Source of the DNA: Streptomyces sp. ATexAB-D23
GTDB lineage: Bacteria; Actinomycetota; Actinomycetes; Streptomycetales; Streptomycetaceae
Assembly (NCBI RefSeq): GCF_000373645.1
Contig: NZ_KB892057.1
Span: forward strand, 1-64,000
Direction of reading: 5' to 3'
DNA length: 64,000 nucleotides
Under the pieces are notes generated by a model. It was not told the origin of the DNA. It searched no databases and was given only the letters and a program-made list of their open reading frames with translations. Both the position numbers and the translations under genes were made by a program. This document shows, one piece after another, positions 1-7,863 of this stretch. Position 1 is the first letter of the stretch. Every line of letters begins with the position of its first letter.

Positions 1-2425
1 AGGCGGCGGGGTGTTGTTGGGCGAGGGTGCGTCGGATGCGTACGGCTTCGTGGGCGGGTTCGAGTGCGTCTTGGCGGGCCCCGGTCTCGGCGAGGTGAGC
101 GGCGAGGTTGTTGAGTGACGTGGCGAGCTCGGAAAGATAGATCTCCGGACTGATCGCGTTCAGCTCCGTCCAGAGGCCGACCGCCTCGCGCGAGCAGTCC
201 AGGGCCGCGTCACGCAGCCCGGCCTCCGACAGCACCAAGGACAACTCGCCCAAACCCTCAGCCAGGTAAGGCAGCCCGCACCCCTCATCCCAGGCCGCCA
301 CCCCCCGCAGCACCTCAACCCCCGCCCCGCCACACCTCACCGCATGCCGCACCAGTCCCCGCGTCACATACGGATCCACCCCCGACCAGTCACCCACCCG
401 CCCCTGCCGCTTGACCAGCTCCACCAGCGTCCGCAACACCACCTCGTCCGCCGCCTCGCCACCCGGCCCCTCCCGCCGCCTTAGGTGGGACACGAACTCG
501 CGGTGGTACAGGCGATACACCGCCTGCCCCTCCTCCGCGTCCTCCACGATGTAGCGGCCGAACGTCGACAGCGCCCAGTCCACATCGCTCTCGTCATACT
601 CGACTCCTCCGCCCAGCGCCCCGGCCACCGCCTCCCACACGCCGCCCGCAGGCATCCCCTGGCCCACCGTCCAGGCCAGCGCGGACAGCAGGTCCCAGGC
701 CGCCGACGGGAGCACCGTGCCGTCGCCCCGCACCCGCGCGGGAACCGCCCGCAGCTCGTCCTCGAACGCGGCGTCGATGGAGTCGGGCAGCTCCGTCAGC
801 AGAGCCCCGTCCTCCTCCGAGCTGACCCGCGCCAGGACCGTACTCGTGACCAGGCGGGCGAACAGGAAGCCGCCCCCGACATCTGTGGCCCGCTCCGCGA
901 TCGCCGCTCCGGCGTCCCGCGCCAGGCCCTCCGCGACCCTCGCCGCCTCGCATCGGCGCCGCACGTACTCGCCGATATCCTCCCGCGTGCGCGGTTCGTC
1001 TTCGAGGTCGACGGCCGTGACACCCGCCCCGATGTGCCGGGACAGCGCCTGCACCAGCGACTCGTTGTCCTCCAGCCGGTTGCGGAACGGGCGCTCCCGC
1101 GAACCGAGGAGCACCGGGACCGTCCGGCTGAGCGGGAAGACCAGCTCCTCGATCATGCTCTGCGTGTGCTCGGCCGGTACCTCGTCCAGGCCGTCGACCA
1201 CCAGGACCGGCGGCGGGGACAGCTGGCGCACTTCGGCCCGGAAGTCGTCCGTGTTTCGGGGCCGGGGCAGCCCCAGGGCACGCGCCAGCCGCTCCGACGC
1301 CTGCAACGGAGTCAGGTCGCGAAGATGCACCGCCGCAAGGGTGCGCTCCGCGCGGACGCCCGGGTCCGGATCGCCGTCGCGCAGCGCCCCGTTCTCGACG
1401 GCCCGCGCCCGCTGCTCCGGGTCCGCGAGCGTGGCGATACGGCCCAGCACGGCGGACTTCCCGCAGCCTGCGGGGCCGGTCACCAGGAACAGGCCGGGCG
1501 CGTCCTCGTCCAGCCACTCCACGATCCGGCCCAGCACCCTCGTACGGCCGGTGAAGAACCATCCCTCTTCCAGATGGCCCACCCCGCGCGCCGCCTGCAC
1601 CAGGTGCTCCACCAGCCGGGCCGGGGCCTCGGGGGAGTGGAGGGGGTTGGGGAAGGCGGGGCGCCACTCGCCGAGGGTGGCGGGGACCGGTGTCTGGCCC
1701 TCGCCCTCCCACCGCGTGGCGATAGCGCCCAGCAGGTCCGGGCCGCTGACGAGAGCGTTGTGGGCGCTCCACGCGGAGCGGTACTCGTCGCCCGCCGGAC
1801 CTTCCTTCAGGACCTTCGTCAAGGCGGTCAGCAGCGGCCCGCTGCCGTCCGAGGTCTCGTGACTCTGGCAACTCGCCAGAAAACCAAGCCACTTGGCGTG
1901 ACCAGGCGCTGTGGACTCCTCCTCCCAGCGCCCGAGAGCCAGCCCCAGGGCCGGAACCGCGCCGCCGCCCGAGTAACAGGTGTCGACGACCAGGAGGACG
2001 TGTTCGGCGCCGGACCCGACGGCCTCGCTGACCAGGTCATCGATGATGACCCCGTGCCGCCGCGCGCGTGCCTTCCACTGCCCGGGGTCGGCGACAGGCT
2101 TCAGGTCCGAGAGCACGAGCCGTGTCTGACCGTCGACGCGCACGCCGTGCCCCGACCAGATCACGAGAGCCGGTCTGGCGTCACCGGTGGCCACCCACCC
2201 CTCGGACCACTCCTCGCTCTCCCTGCGAAACGCCTCCGACGAAGGGTCCCCACCCCCCACCTTCCGCGTCTCGTACCCCAGCCCCTCCAGCAGCCCCACG
2301 ATCTCGTCCATCTGGGCCCCGGCCCCCACGAGCCGGGGAAACCGCCCCGCGTCCGCGTACTCCTCGCACACCACACACAACGCCGTCCCCGCCGGTCCCG
2401 GCCTGCCCTCGTCCGCACCCGTCAT
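1..2425 (-). CDS. Caspase-like / NACHT-type NTPase / TPR protein (3' end outside the window)
   Basis: The frame is open from an ATG at 2425 to the left edge, giving about 808 visible residues with the C-terminus missing. Residues 10-190 look like a peptidase C14 (caspase/metacaspase) domain: a His in the SGHG motif (H93) and a Cys in VVDTCYSGG (C150) form the catalytic dyad. Residues 300-420 hold a STAND/NACHT-like NTPase with Walker A GPAGCGKS (about 317-324) and Walker B VLVVDGLDE. After a helical region, the last 100 visible residues (for example AHEAVRIRRTLAQ) read as TPRs. By family knowledge this is a sensor-switch-effector layout: TPRs sense, the NTPase oligomerises, the protease acts. 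It lies 2 nt downstream of the lipase stop, so the two are probably translationally coupled. A role in phage defence or regulated cell death is inference; no target is visible. Confidence 0.85.
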   Translation of the reverse strand, partial: MTGADEGRPGPAGTALCVVCEEYADAGRFPRLVGAGAQMDEIVGLLEGLGYETRKVGGGDPSSEAFRRESEEWSEGWVATGDARPALVIWSGHGVRVDGQTRLVLSDLKPVADPGQWKARARRHGVIIDDLVSEAVGSGAEHVLLVVDTCYSGGGAVPALGLALGRWEEESTAPGHAKWLGFLASCQSHETSDGSGPLLTALTKVLKEGPAGDEYRSAWSAHNALVSGPDLLGAIATRWEGEGQTPVPATLGEWRPAFPNPLHSPEAPARLVEHLVQAARGVGHLEEGWFFTGRTRVLGRIVEWLDEDAPGLFLVTGPAGCGKSAVLGRIATLADPEQRARAVENGALRDGDPDPGVRAERTLAAVHLRDLTPLQASERLARALGLPRPRNTDDFRAEVRQLSPPPVLVVDGLDEVPAEHTQSMIEELVFPLSRTVPVLLGSRERPFRNRLEDNESLVQALSRHIGAGVTAVDLEDEPRTREDIGEYVRRRCEAARVAEGLARDAGAAIAERATDVGGGFLFARLVTSTVLARVSSEEDGALLTELPDSIDAAFEDELRAVPARVRGDGTVLPSAAWDLLSALAWTVGQGMPAGGVWEAVAGALGGGVEYDESDVDWALSTFGRYIVEDAEEGQAVYRLYHREFVSHLRRREGPGGEAADEVVLRTLVELVKRQGRVGDWSGVDPYVTRGLVRHAVRCGGAGVEVLRGVAAWDEGCGLPYLAEGLGELSLVLSEAGLRDAALDCSREAVGLWTELNAISPEIYLSELATSLNNLAAHLAETGARQDALEPAHEAVRIRRTLAQQHPAA

Positions 2426-2427
2426 CG

Positions 2428-3831
2428 TCAGCCCCGCTCCAGAACCAGTACCAACGCGGTCATCACCACATTGGCCGAATTACGCGTCCCGATCCGCACC
2501 CGATGCCCGCCCGCCGGAAGGCCGTTGACCCGGGCGGTGTACACCCCGCCGCCCCGGTTGGTCATCGTGCGCATCGGACCGCCCTCCACCCCCGCGAAGA
2601 CCGCGATCCGGTCGTGGCCCGGCACGTCCGGGGCAGCGGTGGCCCGGATCTCGTACGCGTCCCCCTCCACCAGGATTTCCGGCGCGTCCACCGAGAGCGG
2701 CACATCGTCGTCGTCCGGGCCCCGGTGCACCGGCGGCTCCGGGGTGAGCCAGTTGTAGAGGTCCTGGCGGACTCCCCGGTTGTTCTGGAGAGAGCCGTGC
2801 TTCTCCCACGGGGTGTGCTTGTGCCGGCCCGCACCCACAGCCCGGCTGGAAAGATGCGGCACTCGCCCATCACCCCCCTCGTCCACCCCGTCGATGGTGA
2901 GCAGCGCGCGCAGGCGGTCGCCCACCGCCTCGGCGGTCGTCGGCGTCGGCTGCCGCACCCCGCCCACCGGCACGTACTCCACCCCGTACCGCGCACCCGC
3001 GCCCGAGTCCCGCAGACCCTTGTGGAACAGGCCCGCGAGGCGCAGCAGCTCCTCATCCACCCCGGGCAGCCCGCCGACCTCACGCGCGTACCGCAGCCCC
3101 GAACCCCCGGCCGCCGTCAGGCAGGCGTAGTCCGGGGTGAGCTGGTGCAGCGACGGGAGGCTGCGGGCGAACGGCGTGAGGTCGAGGCCGACCGGGCCGA
3201 TCCCGTACCGCATGCCGTTGACCAGGTACAGCAGCGCGTCGAGCGACCCCCGGTACGGCGTCCCGAGCGTGACCACGCGGCGCGTGACCTCCGCGCCGCC
3301 GCACTGCTCGACGTAGCTCCGGGTCACCAGGCCGCCCATGGAGTGGCAGAGGAACACGACCTTGGCGTCCCGCCGGTCCGGCAGGGACGCCCGCCAGCGG
3401 CCCAGCTCCTCGTCCACGCGCTCGGCCAGCCGCTCCGCGTTGTAGCGGCAGGAGAGCCGCCAGTCGTAGGCGAAGCCGACGAGGTTGGCCGGGACGTCTG
3501 CCGCCTCGCCCGGCAGGCGGCGCCGAAGGGTGAAGTTGGCTTCCAGCCAGTTCAGCAGACCGCTGTACCCGTCCACGGGGTTCCACACACCCGGCAGGGC
3601 GTGCACATCGGACATGAGCCCGGTGGGCCGTACGCCGTCGCCGGGATGTTCGTCGCCCAGGCCGGCCGGGAGGGTCAGGCCCTTGACCGAGTTCCCGAAG
3701 GTGCGGATGCCCCGCAGCAGGGCCTTCCCGGAGGCCGCCCAGACCTCGTGCCCGTCCGCGTCCGCCAGCGTGCTGCCGAGGATTCCCGGTACGACGACCA
3801 CCAGGTCCTCGGCCCTGCTGCGCTGCGCCAT
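2428..3831 (-). CDS. LCAT-like alpha/beta-hydrolase (lipase/acyltransferase family)
   Basis: A 467-aa protein of the lecithin:cholesterol acyltransferase-like fold. The N-terminus carries the family's oxyanion motif VVVPGILGS (about residues 11-20). The nucleophile elbow is CHSMGG (Ser164). A later GDGRVP segment and a KHGSLQ segment offer the Asp and His of a triad. The last 90 residues look like a separate beta-sandwich (Ig-like). No signal peptide or membrane segment is seen, so it is probably cytoplasmic. The ATG at 3831 is preferred over an upstream in-frame GTG because GGGGGA lies 8 nt ahead. Only two bases separate its TGA from the caspase/NACHT ATG. Family members hydrolyse phospholipids or transfer acyl chains; in this context a membrane-attacking partner of the downstream protein is plausible but unproven. 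Confidence 0.8.
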   Translation of the reverse strand: MAQRSRAEDLVVVVPGILGSTLADADGHEVWAASGKALLRGIRTFGNSVKGLTLPAGLGDEHPGDGVRPTGLMSDVHALPGVWNPVDGYSGLLNWLEANFTLRRRLPGEAADVPANLVGFAYDWRLSCRYNAERLAERVDEELGRWRASLPDRRDAKVVFLCHSMGGLVTRSYVEQCGGAEVTRRVVTLGTPYRGSLDALLYLVNGMRYGIGPVGLDLTPFARSLPSLHQLTPDYACLTAAGGSGLRYAREVGGLPGVDEELLRLAGLFHKGLRDSGAGARYGVEYVPVGGVRQPTPTTAEAVGDRLRALLTIDGVDEGGDGRVPHLSSRAVGAGRHKHTPWEKHGSLQNNRGVRQDLYNWLTPEPPVHRGPDDDDVPLSVDAPEILVEGDAYEIRATAAPDVPGHDRIAVFAGVEGGPMRTMTNRGGGVYTARVNGLPAGGHRVRIGTRNSANVVMTALVLVLERG

Positions 3832-3990
3832 ATGACAGTCCCCCGTATCCACGCCGCCGATCGAGGACAGCAGCGTAGATACGGGGGACGGGGTTCCGGG
3901 GTCGGGTCGGACAGAATCGGCCGCGTCCGGACCTTCCGCGCGAAGAGCGCTACCGGAGGCAGCGGGAAGCGCCTACGGAAGCGGGGAGCG

Positions 3991-5178
3991 CTACGGCAGC
4001 GCCAGCATCCGCTCCAGTGCCAGCTTCGCGTACTTCTCCGTCTCCGGGTCCACCACGATCCGGTTGACGAGCTTCCCCTCCGCGAGCGACTCCAGCGTCC
4101 ACACCAGGTGCGGCAGGTCGATGCGGTTCATCGTCGAGCAGAAGCACACCGTCTTGTCGAGGAAGACGATCTCCTTGTCCTCGGCGGCGAAACGGTTCGC
4201 CAGGCGGCGTACGAGGTTCAGCTCGGTGCCGATCGCCCACTTGGAGCCGGCCGGGGCCGCCTCCAGGGCCTTGATGATGTACTCCGTCGAGCCGACCTGG
4301 TCCGCGGCGGCGACGACCTCGTGCTTGCACTCCGGGTGCACCAGCACGTTGACGCCGGGTATCCGGGCGCGCACGTCGTTGACGGACTCCACCGAGAAGC
4401 GGCCGTGGACCGAGCAGTGCCCGCGCCACAGGATCATCTTCGCGTCGCGCAGCTCCTCGGCGGTGAGGCCGCCGTTCGGCTTGTGCGGGTTGTAGAGGAC
4501 ACAGTCCTCCAGGGACATGCCCATGTCCCGGACGGCGGTGTTGCGGCCCAGGTGCTGGTCGGGCAGGAAGAGGACCTTCTCGCCCTGCTCGAAGGCCCAC
4601 TCCAGGGCCCGCTTCGCGTTGGACGAGGTGCAGATCGTGCCGCCGTGACGGCCGGTGAAGGCCTTGATGTCGGCGGAGGAGTTCATGTAGGAGACGGGCA
4701 CGACCTGCTCGGCGACGCCCGCATCGGTCAGCACGTCCCAGCACTCGGCGACCTGCTCGGCGGTGGCCATGTCGGCCATCGAGCAGCCCGCCGCCAGGTC
4801 CGGCAGCACGACCTGCTGGTCGTCGGTGGTCAGGATGTCCGCGGACTCGGCCATGAAGTGCACACCGCAGAAGACGATGTACTCGGCCTCCGGGCGGGCC
4901 GCCGCGTCACGGGCGAGCTTGAAGGAGTCGCCGGTCACATCAGCGAACTGGATGACCTCGTCGCGCTGGTAGTGGTGGCCGAGGACGAAGACCTTCTCCC
5001 CCAGCTTCTCCTTGGCCGCGCGGGCGCGCTCCACCAGGTCCGGGTCGGACGGGGAGGGCAGGTCGCCGGGGCACTCGACACCGCGCTCGCTCCTGGGGTC
5101 GGCGTCGCGGCCCAGCAGGAGCAGGGCGAGGGGCGTCGGCTGGACATCGAGATCCTGGACGGGGTGGGCCGTGGTCAC
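3991..5178 (-). CDS. nadA: Quinolinate synthase A
   Basis: The 395-aa product makes quinolinate from iminoaspartate and dihydroxyacetone phosphate in de novo NAD synthesis, using a [4Fe-4S] cluster. Family hallmarks include LGHHYQRDEV near residue 65, a Cys in VFCGVHFMAE, the PECKHEV Cys and the C-terminal KTVCFCSTMNR segment. Length is normal for the longer actinobacterial form. A GTG at 5178 is chosen because AGAAAGG lies 8-9 nt upstream; the next GTG upstream (5187) abuts that ribosome site and cannot use it. nadB and nadC are not in the window. nadA diverges from erpA across a 234-bp region with an operator-like inverted repeat. Coupling to erpA makes sense, since the enzyme needs an Fe-S cluster. 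Confidence 0.95.
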   Translation of the reverse strand: MTTAHPVQDLDVQPTPLALLLLGRDADPRSERGVECPGDLPSPSDPDLVERARAAKEKLGEKVFVLGHHYQRDEVIQFADVTGDSFKLARDAAARPEAEYIVFCGVHFMAESADILTTDDQQVVLPDLAAGCSMADMATAEQVAECWDVLTDAGVAEQVVPVSYMNSSADIKAFTGRHGGTICTSSNAKRALEWAFEQGEKVLFLPDQHLGRNTAVRDMGMSLEDCVLYNPHKPNGGLTAEELRDAKMILWRGHCSVHGRFSVESVNDVRARIPGVNVLVHPECKHEVVAAADQVGSTEYIIKALEAAPAGSKWAIGTELNLVRRLANRFAAEDKEIVFLDKTVCFCSTMNRIDLPHLVWTLESLAEGKLVNRIVVDPETEKYAKLALERMLALP

Positions 5179-5231
5179 GTCACGCACCCTTTCTTCTGCG
5201 GACTTCTCTGCCGAGAAAGCCTTTTCGTCTA

Positions 5232-5289
5232 ATTGACGCTATCTATCATAGCCGCTTCACGTCACTTTGACGATGCCGATAGCGTCAAT
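5232..5289. promoter_or_regulatory. Operator-like inverted repeat in the nadA/erpA divergent region
   Basis: ATTGACGCTAT (5232-5242) and its exact complement ATAGCGTCAAT (5279-5289) form a perfect 11-bp inverted repeat with centres 47 bp apart. The lower arm flanks a possible minus-strand -10 (TATGAT, 5245-5250), so a bound repressor would cover the nadA start point. The spacing of about four and a half helical turns would suit two separately bound dimers or a loop. The regulator is unknown; an NAD-responsive repressor is only a guess. Confidence 0.5.
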
Positions 5290-5351
5290 GTGACGCATCC
5301 GCCGGCCGGACCGGTGTGCGAGCATGAAGGGAACAGGCAAGCGCGCGGCCC

Positions 5352-5377
5352 GGAATGAATCCGCGGTCCCGACGGTT
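5352..5377 (+). promoter_or_regulatory. Sigma-R-type promoter candidate for erpA
   Basis: GGAAT (5352-5356), exactly 18 nt, then GTT (5375-5377) matches the Streptomyces SigR (thiol-oxidative stress) consensus GGAAT-N18-GTT. A start point around 5384 would leave a leader of about 38 nt before the erpA ATG. Fe-S repair genes are plausible SigR targets. The motif is seen directly; its use is inferred. Confidence 0.5.
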
Positions 5378-5421
5378 GCTACGTCGGCAAGCAGTCTCCG
5401 TACAACCCGGGAGAGAAGCAG

Positions 5422-5778
5422 ATGTCCGTATCGGACGAGACCACCACCGTGAGCGACGGCATCCTCCTGTCCGACGCCGCCGCAGCCAAGGTCAAGGCCC
5501 TGCTGGAGCAGGAGGGGCGCGAAGACCTGGCTCTCCGTGTCGCCGTCCAGCCCGGCGGCTGCTCGGGCCTGCGTTACCAGCTCTTCTTCGACGAGCGTTC
5601 CCTCGACGGCGACGTCGTGAAGGACTTCGACGGTGTGAAGGTCGTCACCGACCGCATGAGCGCCCCGTACCTGGGCGGCGCCTCGGTCGACTTCGTGGAC
5701 ACCATCGAGAAGCAGGGCTTCACCATCGACAACCCGAACGCCACGGGCTCCTGCGCCTGCGGCGACTCCTTCAGCTAA
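5422..5778 (+). CDS. erpA: Fe-S cluster insertion protein, HesB/IscA family
   Basis: A 118-aa A-type carrier that binds a [2Fe-2S] or [4Fe-4S] cluster and hands it to apo-proteins in the cytoplasm. The three conserved cysteines are present: C47 in GGCSGL and C111/C113 in the C-terminal CACG. The acidic N-terminal extension of about 15 residues is typical of actinobacteria. The ATG has GGGAGA about 8 nt upstream. It is monocistronic: a perfect 19-bp hairpin follows, and the next gene converges. It is divergent from nadA, whose product is an Fe-S client. ErpA rather than IscA is chosen by length and actinobacterial context. Confidence 0.93.
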   Translation: MSVSDETTTVSDGILLSDAAAAKVKALLEQEGREDLALRVAVQPGGCSGLRYQLFFDERSLDGDVVKDFDGVKVVTDRMSAPYLGGASVDFVDTIEKQGFTIDNPNATGSCACGDSFS

Positions 5779-5801
5779 AGCGCGCAGCGGCAGGCGGAGG
5801 T

Positions 5802-5843
5802 ACGGCGGCGGCCCCGGGATTCCGATCCCGGGGCCGCCGCCGT
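5802..5843. terminator. Bidirectional hairpin terminator
   Basis: A perfect 19-bp stem (5802-5820 with 5825-5843) closed by a TCCG tetraloop lies between the erpA stop (+) and the stop of the converging gene (-). It probably ends both transcripts. Confidence 0.85.
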
Positions 5844-5867
5844 TTCCGCTGTCGTACGCCGGTGGCG

Positions 5868-7325
5868 TCAGGTGCGCGGCACCGTGGAGCCCGAGGCCGC
5901 GTCGACCACCTTCCGGCCGTCCAGCGGCCGGTCCAGCGTGACCGTACGGGTCATCTCCTTGGCGATCATCACGCAGACCTTGCCCGGCTCGGCCTTCTCC
6001 TCCCGCACGCTCACCCGCACCGTGTCGCCGTCCTCGCGCGCGCTCGCCGTGTACGTACCGCACGCGCCGCCCCAGAACGTCACCGCGAGGGACCGCCCGC
6101 CGGCGCTGTAGGACCGGACCGTGCGGGCCTTCGTCGTGGCGTCGCCGTCCGGGGTCGCCCCCTGTGACGGCCCCCGCGTCAGATACGCCGGGTCCACGGC
6201 CACCTGGGTGACCGTGTCGCCCCGGCCGCCGGCCGGCTCCACCGAGAAGATCCAGGACGGTACGAGCAGCTGCTCGCCCCCCGCGGAGTGGACCGCCAGG
6301 CCGAAGACCGCCTTGTTCACCGTCACCGTCGTCGTGGGCGGCTCCGCCGGCCCCTTCTGCTTGCCGCAGCGGTAGAGGGGTGCCATCTCGCCCTCCTTGG
6401 CCGGCGGGGGATCGATGCAGCCGCCGATCTTCCCGCTCTCCGGCTGCGCGGCGTTCAGCTGCTTCACGGCCTCGTCCGCGCTGATCACCGGATACTCGGC
6501 CCCCTTCTCCAGGCCCTTCAACTGCCCGCTGCCGCCGATCACTTCGCCGTCCGGGCCCACCTGGATACCGGTCGACCAGCCGTACGTGGGCAGCCCGTCC
6601 ACCACCGGATCGGCGTTCACCACCCGGGCCGAGCCCATGAGCTGGCCCGCGTCGAGCGCCGCGTCGTCCTGGCCGGCCGCCTTCAGCACCGGGGCGGCGG
6701 CGGCCTTCGCGGCCTTCTCGCTCACCGGGGAGCCGGAGCCGCCGGGTGCCGCCTGTCCACCCGAACAGACGGCCCCCTTCTTGCAGTTGTCCGTGCCGCC
6801 GGAGCCGTAGCGGGTGAAGGTCCAGGTCCCGGGCGCCTGCTTGTCCACCCGCAGGACCGGCCCCGAACCGTCCCCGTCGGAGCCCACCTTCCAGAAGGTG
6901 GCCCCGGACTGCGGGGCACCGGTCAGCCCGAGCGCCTTCGCCAGCCCGGTCACCTCGGCGGCCGACACGGTCCCCTTCGCGCGCTGGACGGCCGCCCGCT
7001 CGGGGCCGTCCGGAAGTTCGCCGGAGGCGCGGTAGACCAGCCGGCCGCCGTGCGGATCGGGCTCACCGGGGGCGATGCCCTCGGGCGCGCCGGAGGGATC
7101 GGGCGACGGCTCGGCGGGCGTGCCCGTGGCGTCCAGCGACAGGGGTGGGGGAGTGGAACCGTCCCCCGCCGCGCTCCGCGCGCCGTCCCCGCCGTCCGCC
7201 GCGGTCGCCGCCCAGTAGGCGCCGCCGCCACCGGCCAGCAGTACGGCCGCCGCCACCGAGGCCGCGACCAGCGGCGAACGCCGCCGGGAAGTGGTCACGT
7301 CGTTGTCGGGTCGCTCGGTGCTCAC
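5868..7325 (-). CDS. Membrane-anchored extracytoplasmic protein, unknown function
   Basis: A 485-aa protein with a short basic N-terminus (SRRRSP), one transmembrane helix at about residues 20-40 (VAASVAAAVLLAGGGGAYW), a Pro/Ser/Gly-rich linker to about 100, then an extracytoplasmic region. That region has paired cysteines (CKKGAVC, GGCIDPPP, YRCGK, GGACGTY) and a C-terminal mixed beta part. It resembles conserved streptomycete proteins with no assigned role. The GTG start is supported by GAAGGAG 7 nt upstream. It ends against the erpA terminator. It occupies the place of Rv2203, a membrane protein beside erpA in M. tuberculosis, but no homology can be claimed from here. Confidence 0.8.
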   Translation of the reverse strand: MSTERPDNDVTTSRRRSPLVAASVAAAVLLAGGGGAYWAATAADGGDGARSAAGDGSTPPPLSLDATGTPAEPSPDPSGAPEGIAPGEPDPHGGRLVYRASGELPDGPERAAVQRAKGTVSAAEVTGLAKALGLTGAPQSGATFWKVGSDGDGSGPVLRVDKQAPGTWTFTRYGSGGTDNCKKGAVCSGGQAAPGGSGSPVSEKAAKAAAAPVLKAAGQDDAALDAGQLMGSARVVNADPVVDGLPTYGWSTGIQVGPDGEVIGGSGQLKGLEKGAEYPVISADEAVKQLNAAQPESGKIGGCIDPPPAKEGEMAPLYRCGKQKGPAEPPTTTVTVNKAVFGLAVHSAGGEQLLVPSWIFSVEPAGGRGDTVTQVAVDPAYLTRGPSQGATPDGDATTKARTVRSYSAGGRSLAVTFWGGACGTYTASAREDGDTVRVSVREEKAEPGKVCVMIAKEMTRTVTLDRPLDGRKVVDAASGSTVPRT

Positions 7326-7434
7326 CGGATCGCTCCTTCGCCTGCATCGCCGTCGTACGCCTGGACCGGCGTACGGCCCGCCCCGGGGGGTGGACGGGGA
7401 TGGGACGGGGTGAAGGGGCGCATGGTTCCCCCGG

Positions 7435-7508
7435 GCCGGCGAAGGAGGGGGCGCCGGCGAAGCAGGGGGCCGTCGGCGAAGGAGGGGGCGCCGGCGAGGG
7501 AGGGGGGG
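7435..7508. repeat. Imperfect tandem repeat, four units of about 18 bp
   Basis: Units at 7435-7452, 7453-7470, 7472-7489 and 7490-7508 follow GCCGGCGAAGGAGGGGGC with one to three changes each. They sit between the 65-aa gene and the 485-aa membrane protein gene, both on the minus strand. The array is purine-rich on the plus strand. No coding role is seen. Confidence 0.75.
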
Positions 7509-7509
7509 C

Positions 7510-7707
7510 TCAGTCTCCGTACTCCGCCGTCGCGTCGATCAGCCGGGCCGATGCGGGCGGCACGGTCACGCCGTTGATCAGGGCGGGTGCGACAGGGGTA
7601 GGGGTGATCTTCGCGGGTACCACCCAGTGCGGGGCCATCCGTGCGCAGTCTCCGCGCAGCTCGGCCAGACCGGTCTCGGGCTCGCGCGGGGCGATGTGGT
7701 TCGACAT
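7510..7707 (-). CDS. Small conserved-looking protein (65 aa), unknown function
   Basis: Starts with ATG at 7707 and encodes 65 residues beginning MSNHIAPREPETGLAEL. It has one Cys and a Pro/Val/Ala-rich second half, with no membrane helix or known motif. No strong Shine-Dalgarno is seen (only GGTGCGG just upstream). Codon use is GC-biased as in its neighbours, which supports coding. It is followed by the tandem repeat and the membrane protein gene on the same strand, and its start faces the PfkB kinase gene. Function not recognised. Confidence 0.6.
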   Translation of the reverse strand: MSNHIAPREPETGLAELRGDCARMAPHWVVPAKITPTPVAPALINGVTVPPASARLIDATAEYGD

Positions 7708-7863
7708 AACCGCACCGTAGGCACCACCGAGCTCGGGAAGAAAGCCCTACTATCGGGTAGTTTTTCCGCTTCGGGCCACGGGAAAACGGGTAGCGTGAAC
7801 TGTCACGCCACCCAGGGGATACGGACAAGCGTTCCCCTCGACCTCCGCAGGAGCAGTCTCCCC

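Noticed and set aside
485..5232. Very long open frames on the plus strand opposite the caspase, lipase and nadA genes
   Set aside because: Arg/Pro/His-rich translations without domains. They mirror the GC-rich third positions of the real minus-strand genes.
7435..7508. CRISPR-like array
   Set aside because: Units are contiguous with no spacers and no cas genes are near.
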